44,041 nt of DNA from Flavobacteriales bacterium (GTDB taxonomy: Bacteria; Bacteroidota; Bacteroidia; Flavobacteriales; Flavobacteriaceae): assembly GCA_013205245.1 (NCBI GenBank), contig JABMNH010000026.1, positions 1 to 44,041 on the forward strand. The letters run 5' to 3'. Every line of letters begins with the position of its first letter. Positions within the stretch are counted from its first letter, which is position 1. The translations under genes and the position numbers were made by a program. Below the pieces are notes generated by a model that saw nothing but the letters and a program-made list of their open reading frames with translations, was not told the origin of the DNA and ran no database searches. This document shows, in pieces, positions 33,886-42,057 of this stretch.

Positions 33886-34434
33886 TTAATCTGTTTGCCC
33901 TTCTTCCATTAAAATCAAGGCAAAGATGGCATAATTAATCATGTCTTGATAATTGGCGTCAATACCTTCAGAAACCAAGGTTTTGCCTTTATTATTTTCT
34001 ATTTGCTTAACCCGCAACAATTTTTGAATAATTAAATCGGTTAACGAACTGATACGCATATCGCGCCAAGCTTCGCCATAATCATGATTCTTATTATCCA
34101 TCAAATCTTTGGTTTCTTTAATGTGTTTTGAGTACAAATCATCAGCCTGTTGATTGTTTAAATCGGGCTGCTCCACAACACCTAACTCTAATTGAATCAA
34201 CGCCATAATAGAGTAATTAATGATGCCAATAAATTCTGAAGCTTCATCCTCATCCACTCTACGAACTTCAATATCTTGCAATTGCCGGATGCGTTGTGCT
34301 TTGATGTAAATTTGATCGGTTAACGAGGGTAAACGCAAAATTCGCCACGCACATCCGTAATCTGTCATTTTTTTTACAAATAATCGCTTACATTTGTCAA
34401 TTACAGCGTCGTATTGTTTTGATGTTTTTTGCAT
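33886..34434 (-). CDS. DUF1599 domain protein
   Basis: 182 residues with two repeats of the same unit. KKMTDYGCAWRILRLPSLTDQIYIKAQRIRQL pairs with NKNHDYGEAWRDMRISSLTDLIIQKLLRVKQIE. Each repeat carries the D-Y-G-x-A-W-R pattern that defines DUF1599. The helical pattern is like nucleotide-pyrophosphatase (MazG-like) folds, but catalytic residues were not identified. It is the first gene of the minus operon and diverges from the LOG gene. Near-constant linkage with BT_3928 and folP in Bacteroidota is known from the family context. Confidence 0.9.
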   Translation of the reverse strand: MQKTSKQYDAVIDKCKRLFVKKMTDYGCAWRILRLPSLTDQIYIKAQRIRQLQDIEVRRVDEDEASEFIGIINYSIMALIQLELGVVEQPDLNNQQADDLYSKHIKETKDLMDNKNHDYGEAWRDMRISSLTDLIIQKLLRVKQIENNKGKTLVSEGIDANYQDMINYAIFALILMEEGQTD

Positions 34435-34553
34435 AAACCTTTGGTTAAATTACGTAAATTTCGAACAAATTTAACAATTATTATTAAGCTTGCCATTTTA
34501 AAAACAAGTTTATACAAGGCTGTGAAAATTGACCATCTAAATTTACATATTTT

Positions 34554-35138
34554 ATGAAAAGTATTGCTGTTTTTTGCGGTTCGAGTATTGGTTTTAATTC
34601 GGTTTATAAAGCCGACGCCATAAAAGTGGGTTGCTATTTTGCACAACACAATATTGGTTTGGTTTATGGTGGTGGGAAAATTGGCATGATGGGCGCTTTA
34701 GCGGATGCCTTGCTAGAAAAAAAAGGCCATGTAACAGGTGTTATTCCTGGATTATTACGCCATGAAGAAGTAGAACATGGTAACGTCAGTAAAATGATTG
34801 TCACTAAAACGATGAGTAAACGCAAAGTTAAAATCAGCAAAATGGTTGATGGTTATATTGCTTTAGCTGGTGGTTTTGGCACACTTGATGAACTTTTTGA
34901 AGCCTTGACTTTAGGGCAATTAGGCATCGAAAATAAACCCGTTGGCATATTAAACACCAATGGTTTTTTTGATACAACTCTTAAACAATTGGACTTTATG
35001 GTAACCGAAGGTTTTTTAAAACAAACCAATCGCGATATGTTACAAGTGAGTGACAACATAGAAGATTTGATGGCTAAAATGCATGCTTATACAGCACCAA
35101 AATTGAGTAAAATTGTCAATACTGTGGCTTCAAAATAA
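34554..35138 (+). CDS. LOG family protein (TIGR00730)
   Basis: 194 residues. The start is IAVFCGSSIGFNSVYKADAI, followed by GLVYGGGKIGMMGALADA and the family motif GYIALAGGFGTLDELFEAL. The standard motif is PGGxGTxxE; here the proline is replaced by alanine, with all glycines, the threonine and the glutamate kept. The family hydrolyses nucleoside 5'-monophosphates (cytokinin riboside phosphates, or AMP-type substrates) to base and ribose 5-phosphate. It is the first of four plus-strand genes and is followed by folP after 6 bases. Confidence 0.92.
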   Translation: MKSIAVFCGSSIGFNSVYKADAIKVGCYFAQHNIGLVYGGGKIGMMGALADALLEKKGHVTGVIPGLLRHEEVEHGNVSKMIVTKTMSKRKVKISKMVDGYIALAGGFGTLDELFEALTLGQLGIENKPVGILNTNGFFDTTLKQLDFMVTEGFLKQTNRDMLQVSDNIEDLMAKMHAYTAPKLSKIVNTVASK

Positions 35139-35144
35139 ACCATT

Positions 35145-35969
35145 ATGTTCATTAATTGCAAAGGCCATCTTATAGATCTTTCTTCGCCAAAAATAATGGG
35201 CATCTTAAATATTACGCCCGATTCTTTTTACGATGGTGGTAAATACACATCAGATAAAGCTCTTTTAAATCAGGTAGAAAAAATGCTTAATGAAGGTGTT
35301 ACTTTTATAGATGTTGGTGCGTATTCATCACGACCAAATGCCCAACATATTACAGAAGACGAAGAATTAGTAAGAAGTACTAAATCCATTGAACTCATTC
35401 TCTCAAATTTTCCCGAGGCTTTACTTTCGGTTGATACGTTTAGAAGTAAAGTTGCTGCACAAGCCATTTTGTCTGGTGCCTGTATGATAAACGATATTTC
35501 TGGAGGTAGTTTAGACACAAACATGTTTAAAACAGTTGCTAAAAATAAAGTGCCTTATATTTTGATGCACATGTTAGGCACACCTCAAAACATGCAAGAT
35601 AATCCGCAGTACAAAAATATTATTTTAGATATCCGTAAATATTTTTCTAAAAAAATAGCCGAATTACGAACCCTTGGCGTAAGCGATATTATCTTAGATG
35701 TTGGTTTTGGATTTGGTAAAACAATGACACATAATTATACACTCCTCAAAAATTTAAATCTGTTTAACTGTTTTGACTTGCCCCTATTGGCAGGCCTTTC
35801 ACGCAAATCTATGTTGTATAATGTGTTAAAAACAACACCAGAAAAAACGTTGAATGCCACTACTATTGTCAATACCATTGCTTTGCAAAATGGCGCTTCA
35901 ATTTTACGTGTTCACGATGTAAAAGAAGCACAAGAAACAATTCAAATTTTTAAACAATTACAAAATTAG
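35145..35969 (+). CDS. folP: Dihydropteroate synthase
   Basis: 274 residues, full length. All standard blocks are present: MGILNITPDSFYDGGK, VDVGAYSSRPNA-like IDVGAYSSRPNAQ, LLSVDTFRSKVA, MINDISGGS, ILMHMLGTPQNMQ, ILDVGFGFGKT, PLLAGLSRKSMLY and ILRVHDVKEA. It joins para-aminobenzoate to the pterin diphosphate in folate synthesis. It begins 6 bases after the LOG gene and ends 3 bases before the lipoprotein gene, so it is mid-operon. Confidence 0.96.
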   Translation: MFINCKGHLIDLSSPKIMGILNITPDSFYDGGKYTSDKALLNQVEKMLNEGVTFIDVGAYSSRPNAQHITEDEELVRSTKSIELILSNFPEALLSVDTFRSKVAAQAILSGACMINDISGGSLDTNMFKTVAKNKVPYILMHMLGTPQNMQDNPQYKNIILDIRKYFSKKIAELRTLGVSDIILDVGFGFGKTMTHNYTLLKNLNLFNCFDLPLLAGLSRKSMLYNVLKTTPEKTLNATTIVNTIALQNGASILRVHDVKEAQETIQIFKQLQN

Positions 35970-35972
35970 CAC

Positions 35973-36608
35973 ATGAAACACGTCCTATATTTAGCGCTGT
36001 TATTTTCAATAATAAGTTGTGGTAAAAAAGATTTAAAACTCCCTCAATTACACATCAAAGCCGTAAACGAAGTCTATAACAATTCGGCTGTTTGGGTTTT
36101 TTACACTCTAGATGGCAAAGACACTTTAGCAACGCTAAACCGAAATAATAGCATTTCTACAACCCATTGGCTTTTTAATATTGACCGAAGATTACAATTA
36201 AAACAGATTTATAAACCCTTATCTACTATGCTTGCAAAGCGTCAAGATAAGTCATCACCCCATCATGTAGATGGCATGCTAAACTATTTTACCTTTGCAG
36301 ATACCATTGATAAACGAAATAAATTTTTACCACTTACAACAAAATCTATCACTTACAAAAATCCAAATTTAAAAGATACAGCATCGGTAGATATAATTTT
36401 TTATCCGACAAGTTTTAAGCTTAAAAACAATAACTATAATTACAATCAGTTAGATTCTGTTTTACAAAACAAAAGTGATTTAGGACAAACGCAGTTTTAT
36501 TTTCAAGACAATCTTAGCTATACAAAGTATTTATGGGTAAAATCGAAAATTTATAATTTGTCATTAAATGATTCTTTACAATCCGTAATCGATTTTTATT
36601 TTAAATAA
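35973..36608 (+). CDS. Exported lipoprotein, unknown function
   Basis: 211 residues. The lipoprotein signal is short and ends in LFSIISC (Cys 16). The mature part is rich in lysine, asparagine and tyrosine, with WVFYTLDGKDTLATLNRNN and TTHWLFNIDRRL. I do not recognise a domain. Its place between folP and dacA is often seen in Flavobacteriaceae, so it belongs to the same transcription unit. No enzyme motif is visible. Confidence 0.78.
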   Translation: MKHVLYLALLFSIISCGKKDLKLPQLHIKAVNEVYNNSAVWVFYTLDGKDTLATLNRNNSISTTHWLFNIDRRLQLKQIYKPLSTMLAKRQDKSSPHHVDGMLNYFTFADTIDKRNKFLPLTTKSITYKNPNLKDTASVDIIFYPTSFKLKNNNYNYNQLDSVLQNKSDLGQTQFYFQDNLSYTKYLWVKSKIYNLSLNDSLQSVIDFYFK

Positions 36609-36652
36609 CATTTTAAAAAGCTTTATTTTAGTATTTTTACGTAAAATTATTT

Positions 36653-37432
36653 TTGTTGGATTATTTAGACTTTAACTTTTTAGATTTTTTAGACATCGTT
36701 CTGGTAGCAGTTTTGCTCTACTATGTCTATAAATTGGTAAAAGGAACAGTTGCCATCAACATCTTTTTAGGAATTGCCATTATATATCTTATTTGGAAAT
36801 TGACTGAAGCTTTGCAAATGGAATTGCTTAGCGATATTTTAGGCAAATTCATTGGGGGTGGTTTTATTGCCTTAATTATTGTTTTTCAACAAGAAATCAG
36901 AAAGTTTTTACTGATGTTGGGCTCTACTAATTTTACATCGAAAAAGAGTTTTATGCGCCAGCTTAACTTTTTAAAATCAGAAATTACCGAAGTTACAAAC
37001 GTAGATGCCATTTTAGAGGCTTGTAGAGAAATGAGTGCTGTTAAAACAGGTGCCTTAATTGTGATAAAACGAAACAACAGTCTCGATTTTATTAAAGATA
37101 CAGGCGATTTAATGAATGCCGAAGTCAACAAACCTATCTTAAAAAGTATCTTTTATAAAAATTCGCCACTTCATGATGGCGCCATCATTATTGAAGACAA
37201 CAAAATAGTGGCCACACGTGTGATATTACCCATCGCCAAAGATGCTAATATTCCTTTACGCTTTGGATTAAGACATAGGGCAGGTATTGGTATTACCGAT
37301 AAAACGGATGCGCTTGCACTTACTGTATCTGAAGAAACAGGTGAAATTTCTTATATAAAAGATGGTGAATTTGTTCTTTTTAAAAACTTAGAAGACCTGA
37401 ATACAAAAATTAGAGGCGATTTATCTAATTAG
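36653..37432 (+). CDS. dacA: Diadenylate cyclase, CdaA type (TIGR00159), TTG start
   Basis: 259 residues. Three membrane helices fill the first 80 residues. The DAC domain has the two active-site motifs: SPLHDGAIIIEDN (DGA) and LRFGLRHRAGIGITDKTD (RHR). LTVSEETGEISYI closes it. It makes cyclic di-AMP from two ATP and sits in the inner membrane. No ATG is in frame near the start; the conserved LDYLDFNFLDF begins directly after two TTG codons at 36653 and 36656. A -7-like box TATTTTTG (36648-36655) overlaps them. It is the last gene of the LOG-folP unit and meets the convergent ABC gene with no gap. Confidence 0.93.
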   Translation: MLDYLDFNFLDFLDIVLVAVLLYYVYKLVKGTVAINIFLGIAIIYLIWKLTEALQMELLSDILGKFIGGGFIALIIVFQQEIRKFLLMLGSTNFTSKKSFMRQLNFLKSEITEVTNVDAILEACREMSAVKTGALIVIKRNNSLDFIKDTGDLMNAEVNKPILKSIFYKNSPLHDGAIIIEDNKIVATRVILPIAKDANIPLRFGLRHRAGIGITDKTDALALTVSEETGEISYIKDGEFVLFKNLEDLNTKIRGDLSN

Positions 37433-39217
37433 TTACCCCGCTGCTTTAACAAATTGAATTTCGTATAATTTACTGTAATAGCCTTGCTTTTCTAACAGCT
37501 CTTTATGGGTGCCTTGCTCTACAATTACACCTTTATCAAGCACAATAATTTTATCGGCTTTTTTAACAGTTGCCAAACGATGCGCAATAATGATAGATGT
37601 TCTGCCTTGGGTAATTTTATTGGTCGCTTTTTGAATCAACTTTTCTGAATACGAATCTATAGACGAGGTCGCTTCGTCTAAAACCAAAATACGCGGCTTT
37701 GTAACATAGGCTCTTAAAAAAGCGATAAGCTGTCTCTGACCTACAGATAGCATTGCGCCACGTTCTTTAACGTTATAATTAAATCCTTGTGGCAATGTTT
37801 CTACAAATTTTTTGATACCAATTCTTTCGGCAGAAGCCTCTACCTCCTCCAATTTAATGTCTTTATTTGTTAAGATGATATTGTTATAAATAGTGTCGGC
37901 AAACAAAAAGACATCCTGTAAAACCACAGCAATATTATTGCGCAAAACCGACAAGCTATAATCAGAAATATTAACCCCATCAATACAGATTTCGCCACTA
38001 TCAATTTTATAAAACCGGTTTAATAAATTAATAATGGTCGATTTACCAGCACCCGTGGCACCAACAATAGCCACAGTTTCACCCTGTTTTACATCAAAAG
38101 AAATGCCTTTTAAAACAGGTTCGTCTTTTAAATAACTAAACACCACATTTTTAAAAGATATATCGCCATTAATACGTTCTGTTTGATACGTTCCTAAATC
38201 GCGTTCTTTTTCGTCTTCGTCTAAAACATTAAAAACCCTTTCGGCGGCAACCATACCCATTTGAAGTGTGTTAAATTTATCGGCAATCTGACGTAAAGGT
38301 CTAAACAACATCTGACTCATCATAATAAAACTCATAATTTCGCCGATACTAATACTTTTATTAACAGCTGCTTGCATACCGCCATACCAAACTATTAAAC
38401 CTAAAACTATTGATGTTAAAATTTCTACAACCGGAAAAAATATAGAAAAATACCACACCGTTCTTACATGGGCCTTTTTGTGTTTTTCGTTGATTTCTTT
38501 AAACTTATCAAACTCTATTTCTTCGCGTGTAAACAGTTGTACAATCTTCATCCCAGTTACCCGTTCTTGAACAAAACTATTAAGATTGGCTATCTGATTT
38601 CTAACATCCTGAAAAGTGTCTTTTATTTTTATTTGGAATACTTTGGTGGCATAAATGATTATCGGCAAAACAGCCAAAACAATTAAAGTTAAACGCCAAT
38701 TCATATACAACATCAAAAATATGACAACAATCATTTTTAATAAATCGCTGATAATCATGAACAAACCTTGTCCAAATACGCTGGCAATGGTTTCTATATC
38801 GCTTACCACGCGTGTTACCAATTTGCCTACGGGCGATGTGGTAAAATACTGCATTTTAAAACTCAGCAAATGTTTATAAATCTTTGAGCGCATATCTTTT
38901 ACAATATTCTGCCCCAACCAATTGGCAAAATAAATAAATGTGAATTGCAATAAAACCTCAGCAAAAAGCGCCAAAAATATGTATATGGTATATCTAAAAA
39001 GTTGCGGCGCATTTTTATTGGTAATGTAATTATCTACTATTTGTTGCAACAACCAAGGTCTTACAGAAGCGGCTATGGCTAACAAAATGGTAGAAGCGCT
39101 TGCAATTATAAACTGAGCTTTATAATTCTTAACAAATTGTAATAACCTAAAAAAAAGCTTTGCATCAAAGGCTTTTCCTGTTACTTTTTTAGAATTATTT
39201 GTGGTGTTTTTTGTCAT
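37433..39217 (-). CDS. ABC exporter, fused permease and ATPase (MsbA/LmrA-like)
   Basis: 594 residues from the ATG at 39217. A TTG at 39238 gives a longer frame that overlaps truA and is not preferred. Six membrane helices occupy residues about 25-330. The ATPase has Walker A GATGAGKST, signature LSVGQRQL (LSVGQ in place of LSGGQ, common in this branch), Walker B ILVLDEATSSID and the H-loop IIAHRLATV. It works as a dimer exporting a lipid or hydrophobic compound, but the substrate is not readable. It follows truA by 13 bases on the same strand. Confidence 0.92.
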   Translation of the reverse strand: MTKNTTNNSKKVTGKAFDAKLFFRLLQFVKNYKAQFIIASASTILLAIAASVRPWLLQQIVDNYITNKNAPQLFRYTIYIFLALFAEVLLQFTFIYFANWLGQNIVKDMRSKIYKHLLSFKMQYFTTSPVGKLVTRVVSDIETIASVFGQGLFMIISDLLKMIVVIFLMLYMNWRLTLIVLAVLPIIIYATKVFQIKIKDTFQDVRNQIANLNSFVQERVTGMKIVQLFTREEIEFDKFKEINEKHKKAHVRTVWYFSIFFPVVEILTSIVLGLIVWYGGMQAAVNKSISIGEIMSFIMMSQMLFRPLRQIADKFNTLQMGMVAAERVFNVLDEDEKERDLGTYQTERINGDISFKNVVFSYLKDEPVLKGISFDVKQGETVAIVGATGAGKSTIINLLNRFYKIDSGEICIDGVNISDYSLSVLRNNIAVVLQDVFLFADTIYNNIILTNKDIKLEEVEASAERIGIKKFVETLPQGFNYNVKERGAMLSVGQRQLIAFLRAYVTKPRILVLDEATSSIDSYSEKLIQKATNKITQGRTSIIIAHRLATVKKADKIIVLDKGVIVEQGTHKELLEKQGYYSKLYEIQFVKAAG

Positions 39218-39230
39218 TAAGGATGTAAAA

Positions 39231-39977
39231 TTACGCAAATATGTTGTTAGGATAGATAATCTTTGTCAAAAACAATCCTTTGGCTGGCACAGAAAAACCG
39301 GCTTTTTGACGGTTGCGACTTTCTATAACTGCTTTCATTGTTTCTGGCGTGTTCTTTCCTAAACCTATATCTATCAAAGTGCCTACAACAGCCCTTACCA
39401 TATTTCGCAAAAACCTATCGGCAGTAATTGTAAAGGTTAAATGTGCATCCTTTTGTTCCCAATGCGCTTCTGTAATTTTACAATTATAGGTTTTTACATC
39501 GGTTTTCGATTTAGAAAAACATTTAAAATCAGCATAATCAAACAAATAACTGGCCGCTTTATTCATAGCCTCAACATTGAGCTGCTGATGGTATAATTGC
39601 CAAACTGTATCTGTTAAAAAAGGATCTCTTCCTAAAAAAATGCGGTATTCGTATGTGCGACTTAAGGCATCAAAACGGGCATGGGCATTATCTGAAACCT
39701 TAAAAATAGTGTAAACAACAACTGAATCTGGAAAAATGGCATTTAATCTTAAAACCAAATCATCGGTATTTAAAACTTTATCAAAATCAAAATGGGCAAA
39801 AAATTGAGACGCGTGAACGCCTGCGTCTGTTCTACCAGCACCTAATATTGTAATGGGCTCTTTTAAAAGCATCTGCAAAGCTTCTTGTACAACCTGTTGC
39901 ACGCTCAAAGCGTTGGGTTGCAATTGCCAACCGTGAAAGTCTGTGCCTTTATAGGCTAATTTGATAAAATATCTCAA
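39231..39977 (-). CDS. truA: tRNA pseudouridine(38-40) synthase
   Basis: 248 residues. The start is YFIKLAYKGTDFHGWQLQP. The catalytic aspartate lies in ILGAGRTDAGVHASQF. Other landmarks are RTYEYRIFLGRDPF, KCFSKSKTDVKTYNC and FLRNMVRAVVGTLIDIGLGK. The enzyme makes pseudouridine in the anticodon stem-loop of many tRNAs. The start is a TTG at 39977; no in-frame ATG exists nearby and the conserved sequence begins at once. A -7 box TATCTTTG lies at 39998-40005, giving a leader of about 15 bases. Confidence 0.95.
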   Translation of the reverse strand: MRYFIKLAYKGTDFHGWQLQPNALSVQQVVQEALQMLLKEPITILGAGRTDAGVHASQFFAHFDFDKVLNTDDLVLRLNAIFPDSVVVYTIFKVSDNAHARFDALSRTYEYRIFLGRDPFLTDTVWQLYHQQLNVEAMNKAASYLFDYADFKCFSKSKTDVKTYNCKITEAHWEQKDAHLTFTITADRFLRNMVRAVVGTLIDIGLGKNTPETMKAVIESRNRQKAGFSVPAKGLFLTKIIYPNNIFA

Positions 39978-39997
39978 ATAGTGTATGTTTGTAAACG

Positions 39998-40005
39998 CAA
40001 AGATA
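39998..40005 (-). promoter_or_regulatory. -7 promoter box for truA and the ABC exporter
   Basis: TATCTTTG on the minus strand is an exact TAnnTTTG match, 20 bases before the TTG start of truA. It supports the TTG start, since any longer frame would begin upstream of the transcript. Confidence 0.5.
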
Positions 40006-40059
40006 CAAGAGTATTTTTTATTTGATAAACCTTAGTCCCCTCTTTTAACAAATAAAAAT

Positions 40060-40566
40060 ATGGTTAAAATATTATTATTGTCTGATACACATAGTTATTT
40101 AGACGACAACATGCTCAATTATGTCCGTCAAGCGGATGAAGTCTGGCATGCTGGTGATGTTGGCGATGTAAATGTTGTTAAAAGAATAAAGAAATTAGCG
40201 TCTTTTCGCGCCGTTTATGGCAATATTGATGGGCAACCCATCCGCAATAGATATCCTTTAACTCATAAATTTATGATTGAAGATGTTAAAGTATTTATGA
40301 CTCATATTGGCGGTTATCCCGGAAAGTATATCCCACGTGTCAAAAAAAAACTAATTGATTATGCACCCGATTTATTTATAACTGGCCATTCGCATATCTT
40401 AAAAGTGATGTACGATAAAAAGCTTAATTTATTACATATAAATCCTGGAGCTGCAGGAAAAGAAGGCTTTCATCAAATGCGAACCATGGTGCGTTTTGAA
40501 ATAGATCAAAAAGAGATAAAAAATCTAGAAATTATAGAACTCGGTGAGCGTGGCTTAATTGTCTAG
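40060..40566 (+). CDS. Metallophosphoesterase, YfcE/MJ0936 family
   Basis: 168 residues. The metal-binding blocks are complete: LLLSDTHSYL, WHAGDVGDVN, VYGNIDGQPI, FMTHIGGYPG and ITGHSHILKV, followed by HINPGAAG. Members are small two-metal phosphodiesterases that act on nucleotides or cyclic nucleotides in the cytoplasm. Linkage with truA is common in Flavobacteriaceae (divergent here). The 3' end overlaps the broken histidine kinase gene by 12 bases. Confidence 0.92.
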   Translation: MVKILLLSDTHSYLDDNMLNYVRQADEVWHAGDVGDVNVVKRIKKLASFRAVYGNIDGQPIRNRYPLTHKFMIEDVKVFMTHIGGYPGKYIPRVKKKLIDYAPDLFITGHSHILKVMYDKKLNLLHINPGAAGKEGFHQMRTMVRFEIDQKEIKNLEIIELGERGLIV

Positions 40567-40899
40567 TTCTGTTTTAAATTTAATTGGGACAACTAAAGAA
40601 ATTTCGGAGCCCTCGCCTATTTCTGAGTTTATCACAAAACGGCCATTTAGCATTTTTATACGCGCCTCAATATGGCTTAAGCCCAAACCCTCTTTTTGTT
40701 TCGCTTTAACCACATCAAAACCAACACGATCATCTATAATTTGAACCACCAGTTTGTTATCGGCTCTTTGGGTTAAGGCCACTGTGGCATTTAATATTTT
40801 TGTTTGTGTGCTGCTTAAAACAGCATCTAATTTGTTTTGTTGTTTTAAACGGTAATTCTTATAATAAACAAAAACAACCAAAAACAATTTAAAAAGCAT
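40555..40899 (-). pseudogene. Histidine kinase remnant with internal deletion
   Basis: The minus-strand frame opens with the end of a membrane helix (LFKLFLVVFVYYKNYRLKQQ) and the linker NKLDAVLSSTQTKILNAT typical of flavobacterial HisKA_3 sensor kinases. It then jumps, near 40780-40785, to VALTQRADNKLVVQIIDD and the end of the ATPase domain (GLGLSHIEARIKMLNGRF and GSEISLVVPI). The phosphoacceptor histidine region and most of the ATP-binding domain are missing. The G1 box reads DDRVGFD where DDGVGFD is expected. The frame extends back to 41025, but residues 1-42 look like translated intergenic DNA. It is not a working kinase. Confidence 0.72.
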
Positions 40900-40968
40900 A
40901 CCGCTATAGATCTTGAAAAACTGATTAAAAATTCTAAATAAAATTTGGTAGGTGCTAAAAAAAGTAAA

Positions 40969-41036
40969 AGGAGAAAGGCTATAGTAGATTAGGGGGGTTA
41001 CCTTTCTCCCTTGCTTCAATTGCATGAAACAATTTT
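40969..41036 (+). repeat. Hairpin-forming imperfect repeat, copy A
   Basis: Contains GGAGAAAGG and CCTTTCTCC as a perfect 9-base stem around a loop with TAGTAGATTAGGGGGG, followed by TTGCATGAAACAATTTT. About three quarters of its positions match copy B at 41251-41320. An ATG inside (41024) would give a very short peptide, MKQFCYLTYQT. Confidence 0.55.
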
Positions 41037-41083
41037 GTTATTTAACATACCAAACATAAGCATTTATTCAATTGTTTTTCTAG

Positions 41084-41131
41084 CGGAATTAGGTAGTTTT
41101 CAATCTAGCGAAATCGCTAGATTTCTAGCGG
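41084..41131. promoter_or_regulatory. Operator-like cluster of CTAGCG words
   Basis: TTCTAGCGGAA occurs on both sides of a perfect inverted repeat with arms AATCTAGCGA (41102-41111) and TCGCTAGATT (41114-41123). Four CTAGCG words fall in under 50 bases. The layout resembles a binding site for a dimeric regulator. No known regulator was matched. Confidence 0.4.
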
Positions 41132-41250
41132 AAACCCTTGCTTTTTGCATTTTTTGCAAAAATGAAAAATAGGCTATTTTGACCACTTAAGCTCTAGCTT
41201 AGAATATAATACGTGAAAAATCGTCTTTAAAAAAAAGTGATTCTAATAGG

Positions 41251-41320
41251 AAAAGGAAAAAGCGTAAAGTAGTCTTGAGGCTTATCTTTCTCCTTTATTT
41301 TAATGACATGAAACAACTTT
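41251..41320 (+). repeat. Hairpin-forming imperfect repeat, copy B
   Basis: Same order as copy A: AAAGGAAAAAG, a loop with AAGTAGTCTTGAGG, then CTTTCTCCTTT and GACATGAAACAACTTT. The stem keeps all but one pair although several bases differ from copy A. The ATGAAACAA after the stem is also kept, but here it ends in a stop after four codons. Confidence 0.5.
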
Positions 41321-41370
41321 AGAATGCGCCCTAAATAATAGGTTGTAAACATTATTAATTTTTTACAAAA

Positions 41371-41399
41371 AAAACCACCTGTAACTAGCAGGTGGTTTT
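41371..41399 (-). terminator. Intrinsic terminator of the DUF4293 gene
   Basis: A perfect 11-base stem AAAACCACCTG and CAGGTGGTTTT with a 7-base loop lies 29 bases past the DUF4293 stop. On the minus strand it is followed by a T-rich run. Confidence 0.85.
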
Positions 41400-41427
41400 A
41401 ACGCACTAAAAAACTAAGATCTTAGGT

Positions 41428-41862
41428 TTATCGTAATCTATCTACAGATTTTACAAGCGCCTCGTCCTTATGAATTGCTTTATTGGCAAAAACCAATAAA
41501 ACACTTGTCAAAATAGGAATTAAAGCACCAATACCCTTCTCAGAAACCAAAGCTTCTCCAGATAAATTTAGCAGATAATATAACAATACTCCTAATAAAT
41601 AAAGGTTTATAATTATGCCCAATCTATTTAACATAAATTGAGACTTTCTTTTTTTATACATCAAAAGGCTTATTACAACCAATAGCGCTATGGCGATAAA
41701 AGCTGTGGTTAAACTCATCAACAATAAAGAATCACTTTTAAAACTTTGAAAGGCATAAAAATTAAGCCCTAATTTGTCTTTCCATAAAGGAAAAATAAAT
41801 ATAAGCGCCCCATTTAAGATAGCCACAGCAAGTAAATATAACGACTGAATACGTTGAATCAT
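41428..41862 (-). CDS. DUF4293 family membrane protein
   Basis: 144 residues from the ATG at 41862. The family opening is MIQRIQSLYLLAVAILNGALIFIFPLW, and the segment RLGIIINLYLLGVLLYYLLNLSGE is also typical. There are four membrane helices. A longer frame back to 41949 exists, but the conserved start and the -7 box at 41884-41891 argue against it. The function is unknown. It lies back to back with rho, a common arrangement in Bacteroidota. Confidence 0.9.
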   Translation of the reverse strand: MIQRIQSLYLLAVAILNGALIFIFPLWKDKLGLNFYAFQSFKSDSLLLMSLTTAFIAIALLVVISLLMYKKRKSQFMLNRLGIIINLYLLGVLLYYLLNLSGEALVSEKGIGALIPILTSVLLVFANKAIHKDEALVKSVDRLR

Positions 41863-41883
41863 TAAGCTTAAAAATTTAAAGCA

Positions 41884-41891
41884 CAAATTTA
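41884..41891 (-). promoter_or_regulatory. -7 promoter box for the DUF4293 gene
   Basis: TAAATTTG on the minus strand matches TAnnTTTG and lies 21 bases before the ATG at 41862. It lies inside the longer reading frame and so decides for the shorter protein. Confidence 0.5.
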
Positions 41892-42057
41892 ATTCATTCT
41901 TTTTTATTAAAGCTTTTTTCTTATTAAAAAATATTTCGTAATATTGCAATGTTATACACGATTAAAAACGTGTTCTTCACAAAAATTTATAATCAGAAAA
42001 TAAAACATACTACATATTCTTTGTTCTAAGAATTTTATCAATTAATTCTATTTCTAC

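Larger units (their letters stand above)
41041..41427. other. Gene-free stretch with repeats and dyads
   Basis: About 390 bases without a credible gene. It holds a set of CTAGCG words with a perfect dyad (41084-41131), a second AT-rich hairpin TTTTTGCA/TGCAAAAA (41142-41162), copy B of the hairpin repeat (41251-41320), and the DUF4293 terminator (41371-41399). It most likely includes the old promoter region of the broken histidine kinase. Confidence 0.6.

Noticed and set aside
37433-39217. ABC exporter judged defective because of LSVGQ instead of LSGGQ
   Set aside because: This variant is normal in this branch of exporters, and Walker A, Walker B and the H-loop are intact.
40900-41025. First 42 codons of the histidine kinase frame as real protein
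   Set aside because: The residues derive from hairpin repeat copy A and AT-rich DNA and do not resemble a sensor domain; the kinase part begins near 40899.
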